Origin: Saprospiraceae bacterium | GTDB taxonomy: Bacteria; Bacteroidota; Bacteroidia; Chitinophagales; Saprospiraceae | DNA length: 45,562 nucleotides | Assembly: GCA_020631375.1 (NCBI GenBank) | Contig: JAHDHJ010000004.1 | Location: 1 to 45,562, forward strand | Direction of reading: 5' to 3' | The notes under the pieces: generated by a model | The model's input: the letters and a program-made list of their open reading frames with translations, nothing else | Database searches by the model: none | Told to the model about the DNA's origin: nothing | Position numbers and translations under genes: made by a program | Shown here: positions 33,579 through 41,811 of the stretch, piece after piece | Position numbering within the stretch: the stretch's first letter is position 1 | Layout: every line of letters begins with the position of its first letter

Positions 33579-35543
33579 ATGCAAATAAGGATATTTTTAA
33601 TAACACTTGCATTTATCTTTTTGACCCACATGGTCAAATCACAAGACGACCCGGTTTTATTTACTGTCGGAAACACTGAGGTCAATCTCTCTGAATTCAA
33701 TTATATCTATTCAAAAACAAATGGGGAGAAAGCCGATTTTTCTAAGAAGTCAGTTGAAGAATATTTAGACCTTTATGTTAAGTTCAAGCTTAAGGTGGAG
33801 AAAGCCAAAGAAATGAAAATAGATACTATTCCTGCTCTGAATAGAGAATTGGATGGTTACAGAAAGCAATTGTCTAATTCTTATCTATTAGACAAAGAAG
33901 TCAAGGAACGACTCCTCAAGGAAGCATATGAACGAATGAAACAAGATGTCAACATAAGTCATATTATGGTAGCCATTAAAGGGAGGAAAACTCCTGCTGA
34001 TACTTTGGATGCGTTCAAGAAAATCTTAGAAATAAAAAAGGAACTCGATGAGGGGAAAAGCTTTGAAGAAGTAGCCAAAACAAAATCCGAAGATACCTAC
34101 TCTAATAAGACGGGGGGGAAGATAGGCTGGATGGCAGCCTTGTTCCCAAGTGGTTTTTATGGAATGGAGTCCGCTGCATATAATACCCCTTTAGGAAAGT
34201 ATTCCGATCCGATAAAAACAAGTGTGGGTTACCATATCATTAAGGTAAATGATGTCAGACCAGCGAGAGGAAGTGTGGAATTAGCACATATTTTATTAAG
34301 GAAAAGTAAAGAAAAAACAGATAAGGATCCAAAAGCGGCTATTCAAGAAATCTATGCCTTATTACAAGGAGGAGGTGATTTTGATGAATTAGCTAGAAAA
34401 CATTCGGAAGATAAGAAAAGTGCATCCAAAGGAGGTTATTTGGGCTTTTTTGGAATAGGGGTGAATGAACCTAATTTTGAAAACATGGCTTTTAGCTTGA
34501 AGAATGACGGAGATTATTCCAGTCCTATAGAAACAAGTGCGGGCTGGCATATCTTAAGGAGAGTAAGTAAACCCGAATTAGGAACTTATGAAGCCGAAAA
34601 GAACAGACTCCAAGTAAAGGTAGAAAAAGACCCTCGTTTCCAAGAAGCAAGGACTGCCATGATTTCGAAAATAAAAAGCCAAGGCATTTATAAAGTTGAT
34701 GAAAAGGTTTTGAATGATTTCATTTCGAGTTTGGATAAGGACTTCCTCAGCCAAAAATGGAGGGCTCCTAAGAAAAGCAATAAGACACTATTCTCTTTCG
34801 GTGGAGAAAAAGAACACTCTTTGGGAGATTTTACGGATTATCTTTTACGATCCAGTAGGAAAAGAACCCAAATGGGAAGAAAAAACGAAATTAGCAATGT
34901 AGTCAATAATTTATTAGATCAATATTCTAATGATATGGCATTGGAATATGAAAAGTCACAACTTTCAAAAAAATACCCTGATTTCCGTTCCCTAATGCGT
35001 GAATATGAAGAGGGGATATTATTATTTGAAGTAACTAAAATGTTGGTTTGGGACAAAGCTTCTCAAGATACAATAGGCTTGGAAAATTATTATGCCAAGA
35101 ATTCCGATAAATATTTATGGAATGAAAGAGCAGAGGCAAGTATTTATATGTTGAAATCCCAAAGTGGGAAAATCTTGGAGAAAACCAGAAAGTTGGCAAA
35201 AAAGAAATCTTCTGGAGATGTCTTGAAAAAAATTAACAAAAGTGGCAATCTATTGACAGCCACTAAAGAGACAATTGAGAAAGGAAAGAATAATTATCCC
35301 GGACTAAATGATAAGACTTGGGGAAAAGGCGTTTTATCTGATAGTGAAATCAATAAGGATAATTCTGTAAGTTTTGTGAAATTGGAAAGCATTCTGCCTA
35401 GGGAAAAGAAATCCTTGAAAGAATCAAGAGGCTATGTCATTGCAGATTTTCAAGACGAATTAGAAGCAAAATGGATTGAACAGCTAAGGAAAGAATATCC
35501 AGTCAAAATAAATCAGGATGTACTAAGCAACCTTGTTAAGTAA
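33579..35543 (+). CDS. Periplasmic peptidyl-prolyl isomerase with two parvulin domains
   Basis: 654 residues. Signal peptide 1-21 (to VKSQ). An N-terminal SurA-like helical region (about 25-120) precedes two parvulin/rotamase domains: one around 125-227 (ISHIMVAIKGRKTPADTLDA, KTGGKIGWMAALFPSGF, KTSVGYHIIKVNDV), the other about 232-335 (VELAHILLRKSKEKTDKD, SASKGGYLGFFGIG, ETSAGWHILRRVSK). The C-terminal half is helical and charged with no domain I recognise. It should help fold or escort outer-membrane proteins. It leads a group of three related genes; the gap to the next contains palindromes. Confidence 0.88.
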   Translation: MQIRIFLITLAFIFLTHMVKSQDDPVLFTVGNTEVNLSEFNYIYSKTNGEKADFSKKSVEEYLDLYVKFKLKVEKAKEMKIDTIPALNRELDGYRKQLSNSYLLDKEVKERLLKEAYERMKQDVNISHIMVAIKGRKTPADTLDAFKKILEIKKELDEGKSFEEVAKTKSEDTYSNKTGGKIGWMAALFPSGFYGMESAAYNTPLGKYSDPIKTSVGYHIIKVNDVRPARGSVELAHILLRKSKEKTDKDPKAAIQEIYALLQGGGDFDELARKHSEDKKSASKGGYLGFFGIGVNEPNFENMAFSLKNDGDYSSPIETSAGWHILRRVSKPELGTYEAEKNRLQVKVEKDPRFQEARTAMISKIKSQGIYKVDEKVLNDFISSLDKDFLSQKWRAPKKSNKTLFSFGGEKEHSLGDFTDYLLRSSRKRTQMGRKNEISNVVNNLLDQYSNDMALEYEKSQLSKKYPDFRSLMREYEEGILLFEVTKMLVWDKASQDTIGLENYYAKNSDKYLWNERAEASIYMLKSQSGKILEKTRKLAKKKSSGDVLKKINKSGNLLTATKETIEKGKNNYPGLNDKTWGKGVLSDSEINKDNSVSFVKLESILPREKKSLKESRGYVIADFQDELEAKWIEQLRKEYPVKINQDVLSNLVK

Positions 35544-35563
35544 ATTTTGACTAGTGATATAAG

Positions 35564-35682
35564 TTGCGGACTTGTCCGCAAAGTTCATAGTTGATAGACG
35601 ATAGTCCATAAAAAACTCTTTTCCTTTTTAAAATTATGGTCTATGGACTATCGTCTATTGACCAGTTGCGTTTTACGCAACT
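35564..35682. repeat. Cluster of nested palindromes between isomerase and lipoprotein genes
   Basis: Three structures lie in the 162-base gap. TTGCGGA/TCCGCAA is near 35564-35581. A perfect 17-bp inverted repeat follows (35594-35610 with 35642-35658, core GACGATAGTCCATA). Last is the GTTGCGT-family palindrome AGTTGCGT-TTT-ACGCAACT (35664-35682). The last is followed by AATTAGTATTAG, similar to the tail of the copies at 19413 and 31894. Confidence 0.6.
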
Positions 35683-35705
35683 TGAATTAGTATTAGAACA
35701 AGCGA

Positions 35706-36551
35706 ATGGTAAACCATTATTTAATATCAACATTCTTATTAGGACTTATTTTTATGATAGGTTCTTGCATGCCTCCCGAAGAAGCGAGGGACGTCAAGGA
35801 TAAGTTATTGGCTGAGGTTTATAATAAGCCGCTCTACCTTTCGGAATTGGATGGAATGATTCCCCGTTCTGCAACACCAAATGATAGTTCATTAATAGTG
35901 AATTCATATGTGGAACGCTGGGTTAGGGAAAATCTTATGCTATATGAAGCAGAAAGAAATGTTCCTAAGGATATGAATATTGACAAACTCGTGAGGGATT
36001 ATAGAGCCTCTCTGATTCTTCATAATTATGAAAAACAAATCACGGAAGCATTTTTGGATTCCATGATTACTGATGAAGAAATCATAGCGTTTTCAAATGA
36101 ATATAAAAGCCACTTTGAATTGGAAACCAGTATCATGCGTTGCAAATTCATGAAACTGTCTAAGGATGCAGAGAACTTGGACAAAGCCGAAAAGATGTGG
36201 GCAGACCAAGACCTTAAAAAATTGAGTAAGTATTGTGATGACCATGCCATTGTTTACCAGTTGGAAGATAGCATATGGATAACCAAGGAAGAAATAAAGG
36301 ATGAATTCCCAAAGGATGTACTATCGTCCATGAAAGAGGGAAAAGAATTCAAACAGACAAAAGATGGATTCAATTATTATGTAAGAGTCATGGAAGTACA
36401 ATCCAAAAATAGCGATCCGCCAATAAGCTATTTGAGGAACCATGCAGTTAAGTTCATCATCCATAACCGTAAATTGGAATTGGTGGAAAAAAAACGGGAA
36501 GAATTGTATAAGACTGCCGATCAGAAAGGGCATGTGAAATATTATAATTAA
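35706..36551 (+). CDS. Lipoprotein of the SurA/PpiC gene group
   Basis: 281 residues with a lipoprotein signal; lipobox MIGSC (Cys21). The helical body (YVERWVRENLMLYEAERNVP, RDYRASLILHNYEKQITEAF, ITDEEIIAFSNEY) resembles the N-terminal chaperone region of SurA/PrsA-type isomerases. A degenerate C-terminal segment (LSSMKEGKEFKQTKDGFNYY) lies where a parvulin domain would be, but I see no clear active site. Between two true isomerase genes, it is probably a membrane-anchored folding helper in the same route. Function is inferred from context. Confidence 0.72.
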   Translation: MVNHYLISTFLLGLIFMIGSCMPPEEARDVKDKLLAEVYNKPLYLSELDGMIPRSATPNDSSLIVNSYVERWVRENLMLYEAERNVPKDMNIDKLVRDYRASLILHNYEKQITEAFLDSMITDEEIIAFSNEYKSHFELETSIMRCKFMKLSKDAENLDKAEKMWADQDLKKLSKYCDDHAIVYQLEDSIWITKEEIKDEFPKDVLSSMKEGKEFKQTKDGFNYYVRVMEVQSKNSDPPISYLRNHAVKFIIHNRKLELVEKKREELYKTADQKGHVKYYN

Positions 36552-36556
36552 AATCC

Positions 36557-36573
36557 GTTGCGTAAAACGCAAC
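36557..36573. repeat. GTTGCGT-family palindrome inside the isomerase gene group
   Basis: GTTGCGT-AAA-ACGCAAC occupies nearly half of the 36-base gap between the lipoprotein gene and the SurA-like gene. If the genes are co-transcribed, the hairpin lies in the mRNA 14 bases before the next start codon. Confidence 0.6.
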
Positions 36574-36587
36574 TCGAATGAATTAAT

Positions 36588-37958
36588 ATGAGAAGAGGAA
36601 CACTTATTTTAGGCTTGATGTGTCTAATGTTTTCTGCTGCTTATTCGCAGGGAGAAGTATTGGATAAAATCATAGCGGTTGTTGGAGGGGAAATTATACT
36701 GAAATCCGAACTGGAGGAAAATGTTGCGATAGCAAAAAGCCAGAGCGGTGTTTTGCCAGATGATGCGGAATGCCTTATCCTGAACCAACTCCTCAGCCAA
36801 AAACTGTTAATCAATCAGGCAAGGTTGGATAGTATATTGGTTTTGGATGAAGAAGTGGAGGGACAGATGAATGCCAGATTTGAACAAATTCTGACAATGA
36901 TGAACAACGACCCCAAGCAATTTTCCGATTATTATGGAATGACAATTCCCGAAGCAAGGGATAAGTTCAGGACGGATATGAAAGACCAAATGCTAGCCCA
37001 AAGAATGCAGCAAAGCGTTTTGACAAATGTAACGATCACTCCATCAGAAGTCATCGAATTTTTCAATGCCATACCTGTGGATAGCCTTCCTTATTTTAAT
37101 TCCGAAGTGGAAATAGGTGAAATCGTATATTACCCAGAGCCAAACGATGCCGAAAAGAAAAGGGCAAAAGATAAAGCTCTGGATTTAAGGGACAGAATAG
37201 TAAACCAAGGAGAAAATTTTTCCGAATTGGCAAAACTCCATTCGGAAGATGGTGGTTCAGGGAGATTGGGAGGTGATTTGGGATGGCAGAAAAGAGGACA
37301 ATTTGTTCCTGAATTCGAAGCCACTGCCTATACATTGGAAAAAGGAGAAGTTTCAGAAGTTGTGGAAACGGAATTCGGTTACCACATTATCCAATTATTA
37401 GAAAGATTAGGAAATAGAATCCACACCAGACACATCCTTATCCAGCCGGCAATCACCAAAGACGATATGGAGATAGCAAGAAAAAAAATGGAAGAAGTAA
37501 GGGAATTAATCGTAAGTGATTCGATAAGTTTTTCAAGAGCAGTAAAAGATTATTCGACAGAGAAAGCACAAAGTTATTTCAATGACGGACTATTGATGAA
37601 CCAAATGACCGGAACATCATTTTTTGAAACCGGCGAGTTGGATGTGGATATTTATTTTACCATAGATACGATGGAAGTGAATGATGTCAGTAGCCCAATA
37701 GAATACATTTCCGAAAGGAGAGAAGCAGCATTTCGACTTATAAAATTGGTTTCTATTACCGAGCCACACAAAGCAAGTATCGAAGAGGATTATTCTAAGA
37801 TCAAAGCTGCTGCCATAGAAGAGAAAAAGGCAAGGAAGACCATCTCTTGGGTAGAGGAATCCATTTCTGATACGTTTATCAAATTAGATGGCGATTACGC
37901 TTCCTGTGAAGCCTTAAAGCCTTGGTTTAAAAGTAAAAAGGAACCCGATAGCCAATAA
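36588..37958 (+). CDS. SurA-like periplasmic peptidyl-prolyl isomerase/chaperone
   Basis: 456 residues. Signal peptide to AYSQ (21). The SurA N-terminal domain begins EVLDKIIAVVGGEIILKSEL, a close match to SurA, followed by a helical region to about 170. The first parvulin domain (about 175-272) has EIGEIVYYPEPNDAEKKRA, KLHSEDGGSGRLGGDLGWQK, EVVETEFGYHIIQLLER. A second, degenerate rotamase-like unit follows (RIHTRHILIQPAITKDD, about 277-380). Role: escorting unfolded outer-membrane proteins through the periplasm. It closes the three-gene group and is followed by a strong terminator. Confidence 0.92.
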   Translation: MRRGTLILGLMCLMFSAAYSQGEVLDKIIAVVGGEIILKSELEENVAIAKSQSGVLPDDAECLILNQLLSQKLLINQARLDSILVLDEEVEGQMNARFEQILTMMNNDPKQFSDYYGMTIPEARDKFRTDMKDQMLAQRMQQSVLTNVTITPSEVIEFFNAIPVDSLPYFNSEVEIGEIVYYPEPNDAEKKRAKDKALDLRDRIVNQGENFSELAKLHSEDGGSGRLGGDLGWQKRGQFVPEFEATAYTLEKGEVSEVVETEFGYHIIQLLERLGNRIHTRHILIQPAITKDDMEIARKKMEEVRELIVSDSISFSRAVKDYSTEKAQSYFNDGLLMNQMTGTSFFETGELDVDIYFTIDTMEVNDVSSPIEYISERREAAFRLIKLVSITEPHKASIEEDYSKIKAAAIEEKKARKTISWVEESISDTFIKLDGDYASCEALKPWFKSKKEPDSQ

Positions 37959-37978
37959 AAATAAACCCCACCACTCAA

Positions 37979-38012
37979 AATCCTGTTCTTATACATAATA
38001 AGAACAGGATTT
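37979..38012 (+). terminator. Rho-independent terminator after the SurA-like gene
   Basis: AATCCTGTTCTTA pairs with TAAGAACAGGATT around a short loop, with a T run at 38010-38016. It lies six to ten bases before the start codon of the metalloprotease gene, so that gene either uses a promoter within the preceding sequence or depends on read-through. Confidence 0.8.
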
Positions 38013-38021
38013 TTTATTTTT

Positions 38022-38762
38022 ATGCCAATGAAAAAGTCAACAACTAAAAAAGAAAGCATCTTTTATGATTTGAACGGATTTCGGATTCCCGTGGATATCT
38101 ACTATGAAAGGCGTAGGAATGTCAGATGTTCTGTAGGGAAAAAAGCCACCATCCTTCGCATGCCTAGAATGCTTTCGCCAATGGAAAAGAAAAAACAATG
38201 GGAATGGTTCGAGGCATTCCTTAAAAAAAATGAAAAATACCTAAAGGAACATTTTGCCAAGAAAGAATACGCAAACGGGAGCTTGATTAAAACAAGGGAG
38301 AAAGAATACGAATTATCCATAGAAGAAACAGAGAACAAATCCCATTCGGGAAGACTGAAAAACGGCATCATTCATTTAAAGATAAACAAAACCATTCCCC
38401 AACATGGAGAAGCCATAAAAACACTTTTATCCAGAATCATAGCAGCAGACCAACAAACCGAGATAGAAAGAAAAGTAAGAGAACTCAATCACCTATATTT
38501 TCAAGTACCTTTAGGAAAGGTCAATTTGAAATACACCAGTTCCAGATGGGGAAGCTGTTCTTCCAAAGGAAATATCAATCTTTCCACAAGACTTCTCTTC
38601 GCTCCCGAAGATGTAATCGATTATGTCATTATCCACGAATTAGCCCATCGGAAAGAAATGAACCATTCCCCACGTTTTTGGAAATTGGTAGCAGACGCAA
38701 TGCCGGATTATAAAGACAAGGAATTGTGGTTAAAAGAACATGGTAAGGAATGTGATTTTTGA
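38022..38762 (+). CDS. YgjP/SprT-like M48-type metallopeptidase
   Basis: 246 residues; the start may also be at 38028 (MKKST). No signal peptide, so cytoplasmic. The metal site is IIHELAHR (His205, Glu206, His209) with MNHSPRFW just after, and the conserved YTSSRWGSCSSKGNINLSTR (171-190) before it. This is the layout of YgjP-like proteins (DUF45), single-domain zinc peptidases of poorly known substrate. Its ATG lies immediately behind the terminator of the preceding gene. It converges with the DUF62 gene. Confidence 0.87.
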   Translation: MPMKKSTTKKESIFYDLNGFRIPVDIYYERRRNVRCSVGKKATILRMPRMLSPMEKKKQWEWFEAFLKKNEKYLKEHFAKKEYANGSLIKTREKEYELSIEETENKSHSGRLKNGIIHLKINKTIPQHGEAIKTLLSRIIAADQQTEIERKVRELNHLYFQVPLGKVNLKYTSSRWGSCSSKGNINLSTRLLFAPEDVIDYVIIHELAHRKEMNHSPRFWKLVADAMPDYKDKELWLKEHGKECDF

Positions 38763-38767
38763 TTGGA

Positions 38768-39535
38768 TTAATCCAATTTGATAATAACACTATCATCTAT
38801 TTTCAAGCCATATTTTTCAGAAGCCCGATCCATATTCAAAGCGATTTCCAAGTGGTCGGACGAATTGAAAAGACAAAGCAAATCCCCCACAGGAACATCA
38901 GAATATTGATTACTCAATTGTGTAATCGGTTCGGTTCTTTTGAAGAAAACAGAAAAACGCCGCCCGCCGCAAGTTTCATTGAATAAAGTCCTATGGATAT
39001 TGAGAATCGCATTTCCATAATTGTCAATATGGATCACACTCCCCCTTAACTGCCCATTGCTCATCACAGGCTGGAGACTGATTCTCCGCTCCACATCTTC
39101 TGCAGGCAAACCGATTTCATGAAAAGGTTTTTCCATTGCCAAATGAGCCACGGCATTGGCATAAATATCTTTCATTTTAAAAACACCATCCTGACCATTT
39201 TCCAATTGATAAACCGTACCCAAACCATCACCGAAAGCCAGGGAGAAAATACCATTGTCCGGACCGATAAAATAATAGCCATCTTTTTCAAAGGCGATGA
39301 AGTCCGATTTTTTCCCATAGAACGTTTTCACATTCATAATATGTACCGTTCCCTTAGGGAATTCAGCATAAGTGTTTTTTAAAATGAAAGCGGCGTGAAC
39401 TATATCGAAATTCTTTACGTTGTGGGTAATGTCAACAATGTTCAGTGAAGAGTATTGGGATAGGATCGCTCCTTTAATGAGTCCTGCATAATGGTCATCT
39501 AAACCGAAATCTGTTATAAGGGTAACTATCTTCAT
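38768..39535 (-). CDS. DUF62-family S-adenosylmethionine hydrolase (SAM hydroxide adenosyltransferase)
   Basis: 255 residues. The N-terminal sequence IVTLITDFGLDDHYAGLIKG with the ribose-binding Asp, NIVDITHNVKNFDI, VHIMNVKTFYGKKS and YYFIGPDNGIFSLAFG match the fluorinase/chlorinase-related DUF62 family. Ordinary members split SAM to adenosine and methionine with water; the halogenating enzymes are rare. The C-terminal beta-barrel contains GSVIHIDNYGNAILNI. Its physiological job is unclear. It ends five bases from the convergent metallopeptidase stop and diverges from phoH. Confidence 0.88.
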   Translation of the reverse strand: MKIVTLITDFGLDDHYAGLIKGAILSQYSSLNIVDITHNVKNFDIVHAAFILKNTYAEFPKGTVHIMNVKTFYGKKSDFIAFEKDGYYFIGPDNGIFSLAFGDGLGTVYQLENGQDGVFKMKDIYANAVAHLAMEKPFHEIGLPAEDVERRISLQPVMSNGQLRGSVIHIDNYGNAILNIHRTLFNETCGGRRFSVFFKRTEPITQLSNQYSDVPVGDLLCLFNSSDHLEIALNMDRASEKYGLKIDDSVIIKLD

Positions 39536-39782
39536 CTAAACTCTTTCTACTAAACTAGTCTTGTTTTAAAATAAATTGTAAATTTGAAATGAAATACTTA
39601 TTCACTCATCTTTTGAGTTCCTATTTTTCAGGTGTATTATGGTAATACCGCACAAAAATATTAAATTTTAATTTGCATATGGTAAATGTCTTAGAAGAAA
39701 GAACTTCTGGAAGCACATCCCCTGTGCTGTTAACACATTTCTTACCATGTATTTCATTCCTTAATCCAATAAATTTAAAATA

Positions 39783-40817
39783 TTGAGCGAAATATTATTG
39801 AACGTGGACAACGTTGAATTAGTAGATCTATTCGGCGAAAACAATGTAAAACTGAACTTACTCCGAAAAGCATTCCCTGAAGTAAAGATAGTGGCAAGAG
39901 GAAGCCAGATAAAATTATTAGGCGAAAAAAAATATACCCAAAACCTTAAAGGCAAAATCGAAATGATGGTGAAAACCCTCAAGGAATTCGATGAACTATC
40001 CATAGAAACGGTAAAGGACTTGCTAAACGGAGCCAATCCATTTGCTACAAGACTCAGCAAGCGGACTTCGGAAAACATCATAGTATATGGAACGGGAGGC
40101 AAACAGATAAAAGCCCAAACCCGTAACCAAAAACTATTGGTCGATTCGGCAGATGAGAATGACATCGTGTTTGCAGTCGGTCCCGCAGGTACGGGTAAGA
40201 CCTATACGGCAGTGGCATTGGCAGTAAGGGCATTGAAAAATAAAGTGGTGAAAAAAATCATCATGACCCGACCAGCTGTAGAAGCGGGGGAAAATCTAGG
40301 ATTCTTACCCGGAGACTTGAAAGATAAGGTAGATCCTTATCTAAGACCTTTGTACGATGCACTGGATGATATGATTCCTAGTGACAAGCTAGAACATTTA
40401 ATAACGACTCGGGTGATCGAAGTAGCACCATTGGCATTCATGAGGGGACGGACATTGGACAACGCATTCGTCATTATGGATGAGGCACAAAACTGTACCA
40501 CTACCCAATTGAAAATGTTCCTGACCCGTCTTGGTCCATCCGCAAAATGCATTGTAACAGGTGATTTGTCACAAATAGATTTGCCCCGCCATGTAACGTC
40601 AGGACTGAAACGCTCCTTGGATATCCTAGGGAAATTGGAGGGCATAGGAGTAGCAAGATTGACTCCGGATGATGTAGTGCGTCATAGATTGGTAAAGGAA
40701 ATTATTATTGCCTATAATGAAAATGATGCTAAAATGAAAGAAGAACGTGAGGCGAACAGAATAGGCGAAAATAAAAAACCGGACTCAGCAGATGGCTTGG
40801 GAATGGTGAATAAATAA
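39783..40817 (+). CDS. phoH: PhoH-family ATPase
   Basis: 344 residues. The only start that fits is a TTG at 39783; an in-frame stop (39762-39764) rules out an earlier ATG. The N-terminal region (about 1-90) is a KH-like domain found in PhoH proteins. The ATPase core has Walker A VGPAGTGKTY (about 132-141), MTRPAVEAGENLGFLPGDL, MRGRTLDNAFVIMDEAQN as Walker B, and LGPSAKCIVTGDLSQIDLP. PhoH is often linked to RNA metabolism (YbeZ) and ribosome maturation with YbeY, which is not nearby here. A 14-bp perfect terminator follows. Confidence 0.93.
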   Translation: MSEILLNVDNVELVDLFGENNVKLNLLRKAFPEVKIVARGSQIKLLGEKKYTQNLKGKIEMMVKTLKEFDELSIETVKDLLNGANPFATRLSKRTSENIIVYGTGGKQIKAQTRNQKLLVDSADENDIVFAVGPAGTGKTYTAVALAVRALKNKVVKKIIMTRPAVEAGENLGFLPGDLKDKVDPYLRPLYDALDDMIPSDKLEHLITTRVIEVAPLAFMRGRTLDNAFVIMDEAQNCTTTQLKMFLTRLGPSAKCIVTGDLSQIDLPRHVTSGLKRSLDILGKLEGIGVARLTPDDVVRHRLVKEIIIAYNENDAKMKEEREANRIGENKKPDSADGLGMVNK

Positions 40818-40856
40818 TTTCGATTTAGGATTTAATTTTCTACGAATATTGAATTG

Positions 40857-40888
40857 TCCCGAATTTTCAAATTATTGAAAATTCGGGA
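40857..40888 (+). terminator. Rho-independent terminator of phoH
   Basis: A perfect 14-bp stem (40857-40870 with 40875-40888, core CCCGAATTTTCAA) with a 4-base loop and a TTTTT tail. Its core recalls the hairpin at 10-43. Confidence 0.85.
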
Positions 40889-40921
40889 TTTTTAAAAACC
40901 TTACATTTGTTTTCCATCCCT

Positions 40922-40969
40922 AAAATAAAAAACCCTCGCTACAATTGACACACATCATTGCAGCAAGGG
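40922..40969 (-). terminator. Orphan minus-strand terminator
   Basis: A 13-bp stem with two G:U pairs (40933-40945 with 40957-40969; CCCTCGCTACAAT/ATTGCAGCAAGGG), with an 11-base loop. On the minus strand it is followed by TTTTTTATTTT (40932-40922). No protein-coding frame on the minus strand leads into it within 840 bases, so it implies an unannotated transcript. Confidence 0.6.
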
Positions 40970-41033
40970 AACATCGTTCTGTATTGACTAAAAATAAGAA
41001 AAAACTACTACTAACAACTAAAAATATTTATTG

Positions 41034-41215
41034 AATCTTACCTAAGGAATGGCGAACAAATAAATATCCAATCTTGACTTGTTTTTTTTTGCAATTAACT
41101 GCGTTAAAAAGCCTCGTCGATGCCCTGCATCGCCTACGTTTTTTGCCTTGTTATTCACAAAAAATCCTGCGCCAATTTTTGTCCATTTATTTATACATCA
41201 TTCCTAAGCAAGATT
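41034..41215. repeat. Long imperfect inverted repeat, 182 bp
   Basis: The ends are related as reverse complements: AATCTT-ACCTA-AGGAATG-GCGAAC-AAATAAAT (41034 onward), against AATCTT-GCTT-AGGAATG-ATGTAT-AAATAAAT read back from 41215. The centre carries CGATGC-CCT-GCATCG (41118-41132), flanked by paired AAAAAGCC/CGTTTTTTGC-type arms. The whole could fold into one long stem. It has no coding frame. Confidence 0.55.
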
Positions 41216-41252
41216 GGCAATTCTTTTTGTACCCAAAAGGGAGATTCTGAAA

Positions 41253-41310
41253 AATCGCTAGATGAGTTCCTACAATAGAATAAATTATTGTCGAAACTCA
41301 TCCTGCGATT
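41253..41310. ncRNA. Multi-helix hairpin, candidate structured RNA
   Basis: Three stacked helices: AATCGC/GCGATT, GATGAGTT/AACTCATC and ACAATA/TATTGT, all perfect, with small symmetric internal loops (TA/CT, CCT/CGA) and an 8-base loop. The total is 20 base pairs. A further hairpin GGCTA-TCTTTT-TAGCC follows at 41313-41328. Strand and function are unknown; on the minus strand it would lie upstream of the inverted repeat and the orphan terminator. Confidence 0.4.
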
Positions 41311-41328
41311 GTGGCTATCTTTTTAGCC

Positions 41329-41811
41329 TTGACTAAACTACTTCAACTATACTAAAAAACTAAGAGTAGAATAACTAGGGATTTATAGTGGATCGTTAGC
41401 TACTAAAAAATTATTCTACTAAAACTATCAAAAAACATCTTTATAATAATCGTCTGATGTCTAACTTAATGCCATAAATTATGCCATTCCAGTCAGAATT
41501 AATCATTAGAGTGACGAACAACATTTTTGTTTTTAATGACCAAATTATTATCTATTCTAATATTAGAAAAATATTGCATCAAGCTGTATTGCCAACTGAT
41601 GCTTTTTTATTCTTATAAATGTTAATGTATAAGCTAGACTTATGCGAAATGCCAATATTCAGATTAGTGACAATTAAAAATAAAATATTTTTGATTTTTA
41701 TTCCTTAATACTCAAAAAATGGGATTATTCCTAGGCTGAAACTAAATCAACAACTAGCTTTATTCGATTCTTTTCTTTAATATTACCACTTGAAATGACC
41801 AAATTTCGTAC
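41329..41811. other. Remainder of the phoH-aldehyde dehydrogenase gap
   Basis: About 480 AT-rich bases with no coding frame. TAGTAGAATAAT-type sequences occur in both orientations near 41365-41425. I see no clear promoter for the dehydrogenase gene. Confidence 0.4.

Noticed and set aside
40818-41811. tmRNA or other standard RNA gene in the large gap
   Set aside because: No tRNA-like end, no conserved RNase P, 6S or SRP motifs could be found by eye; left as an unnamed candidate.
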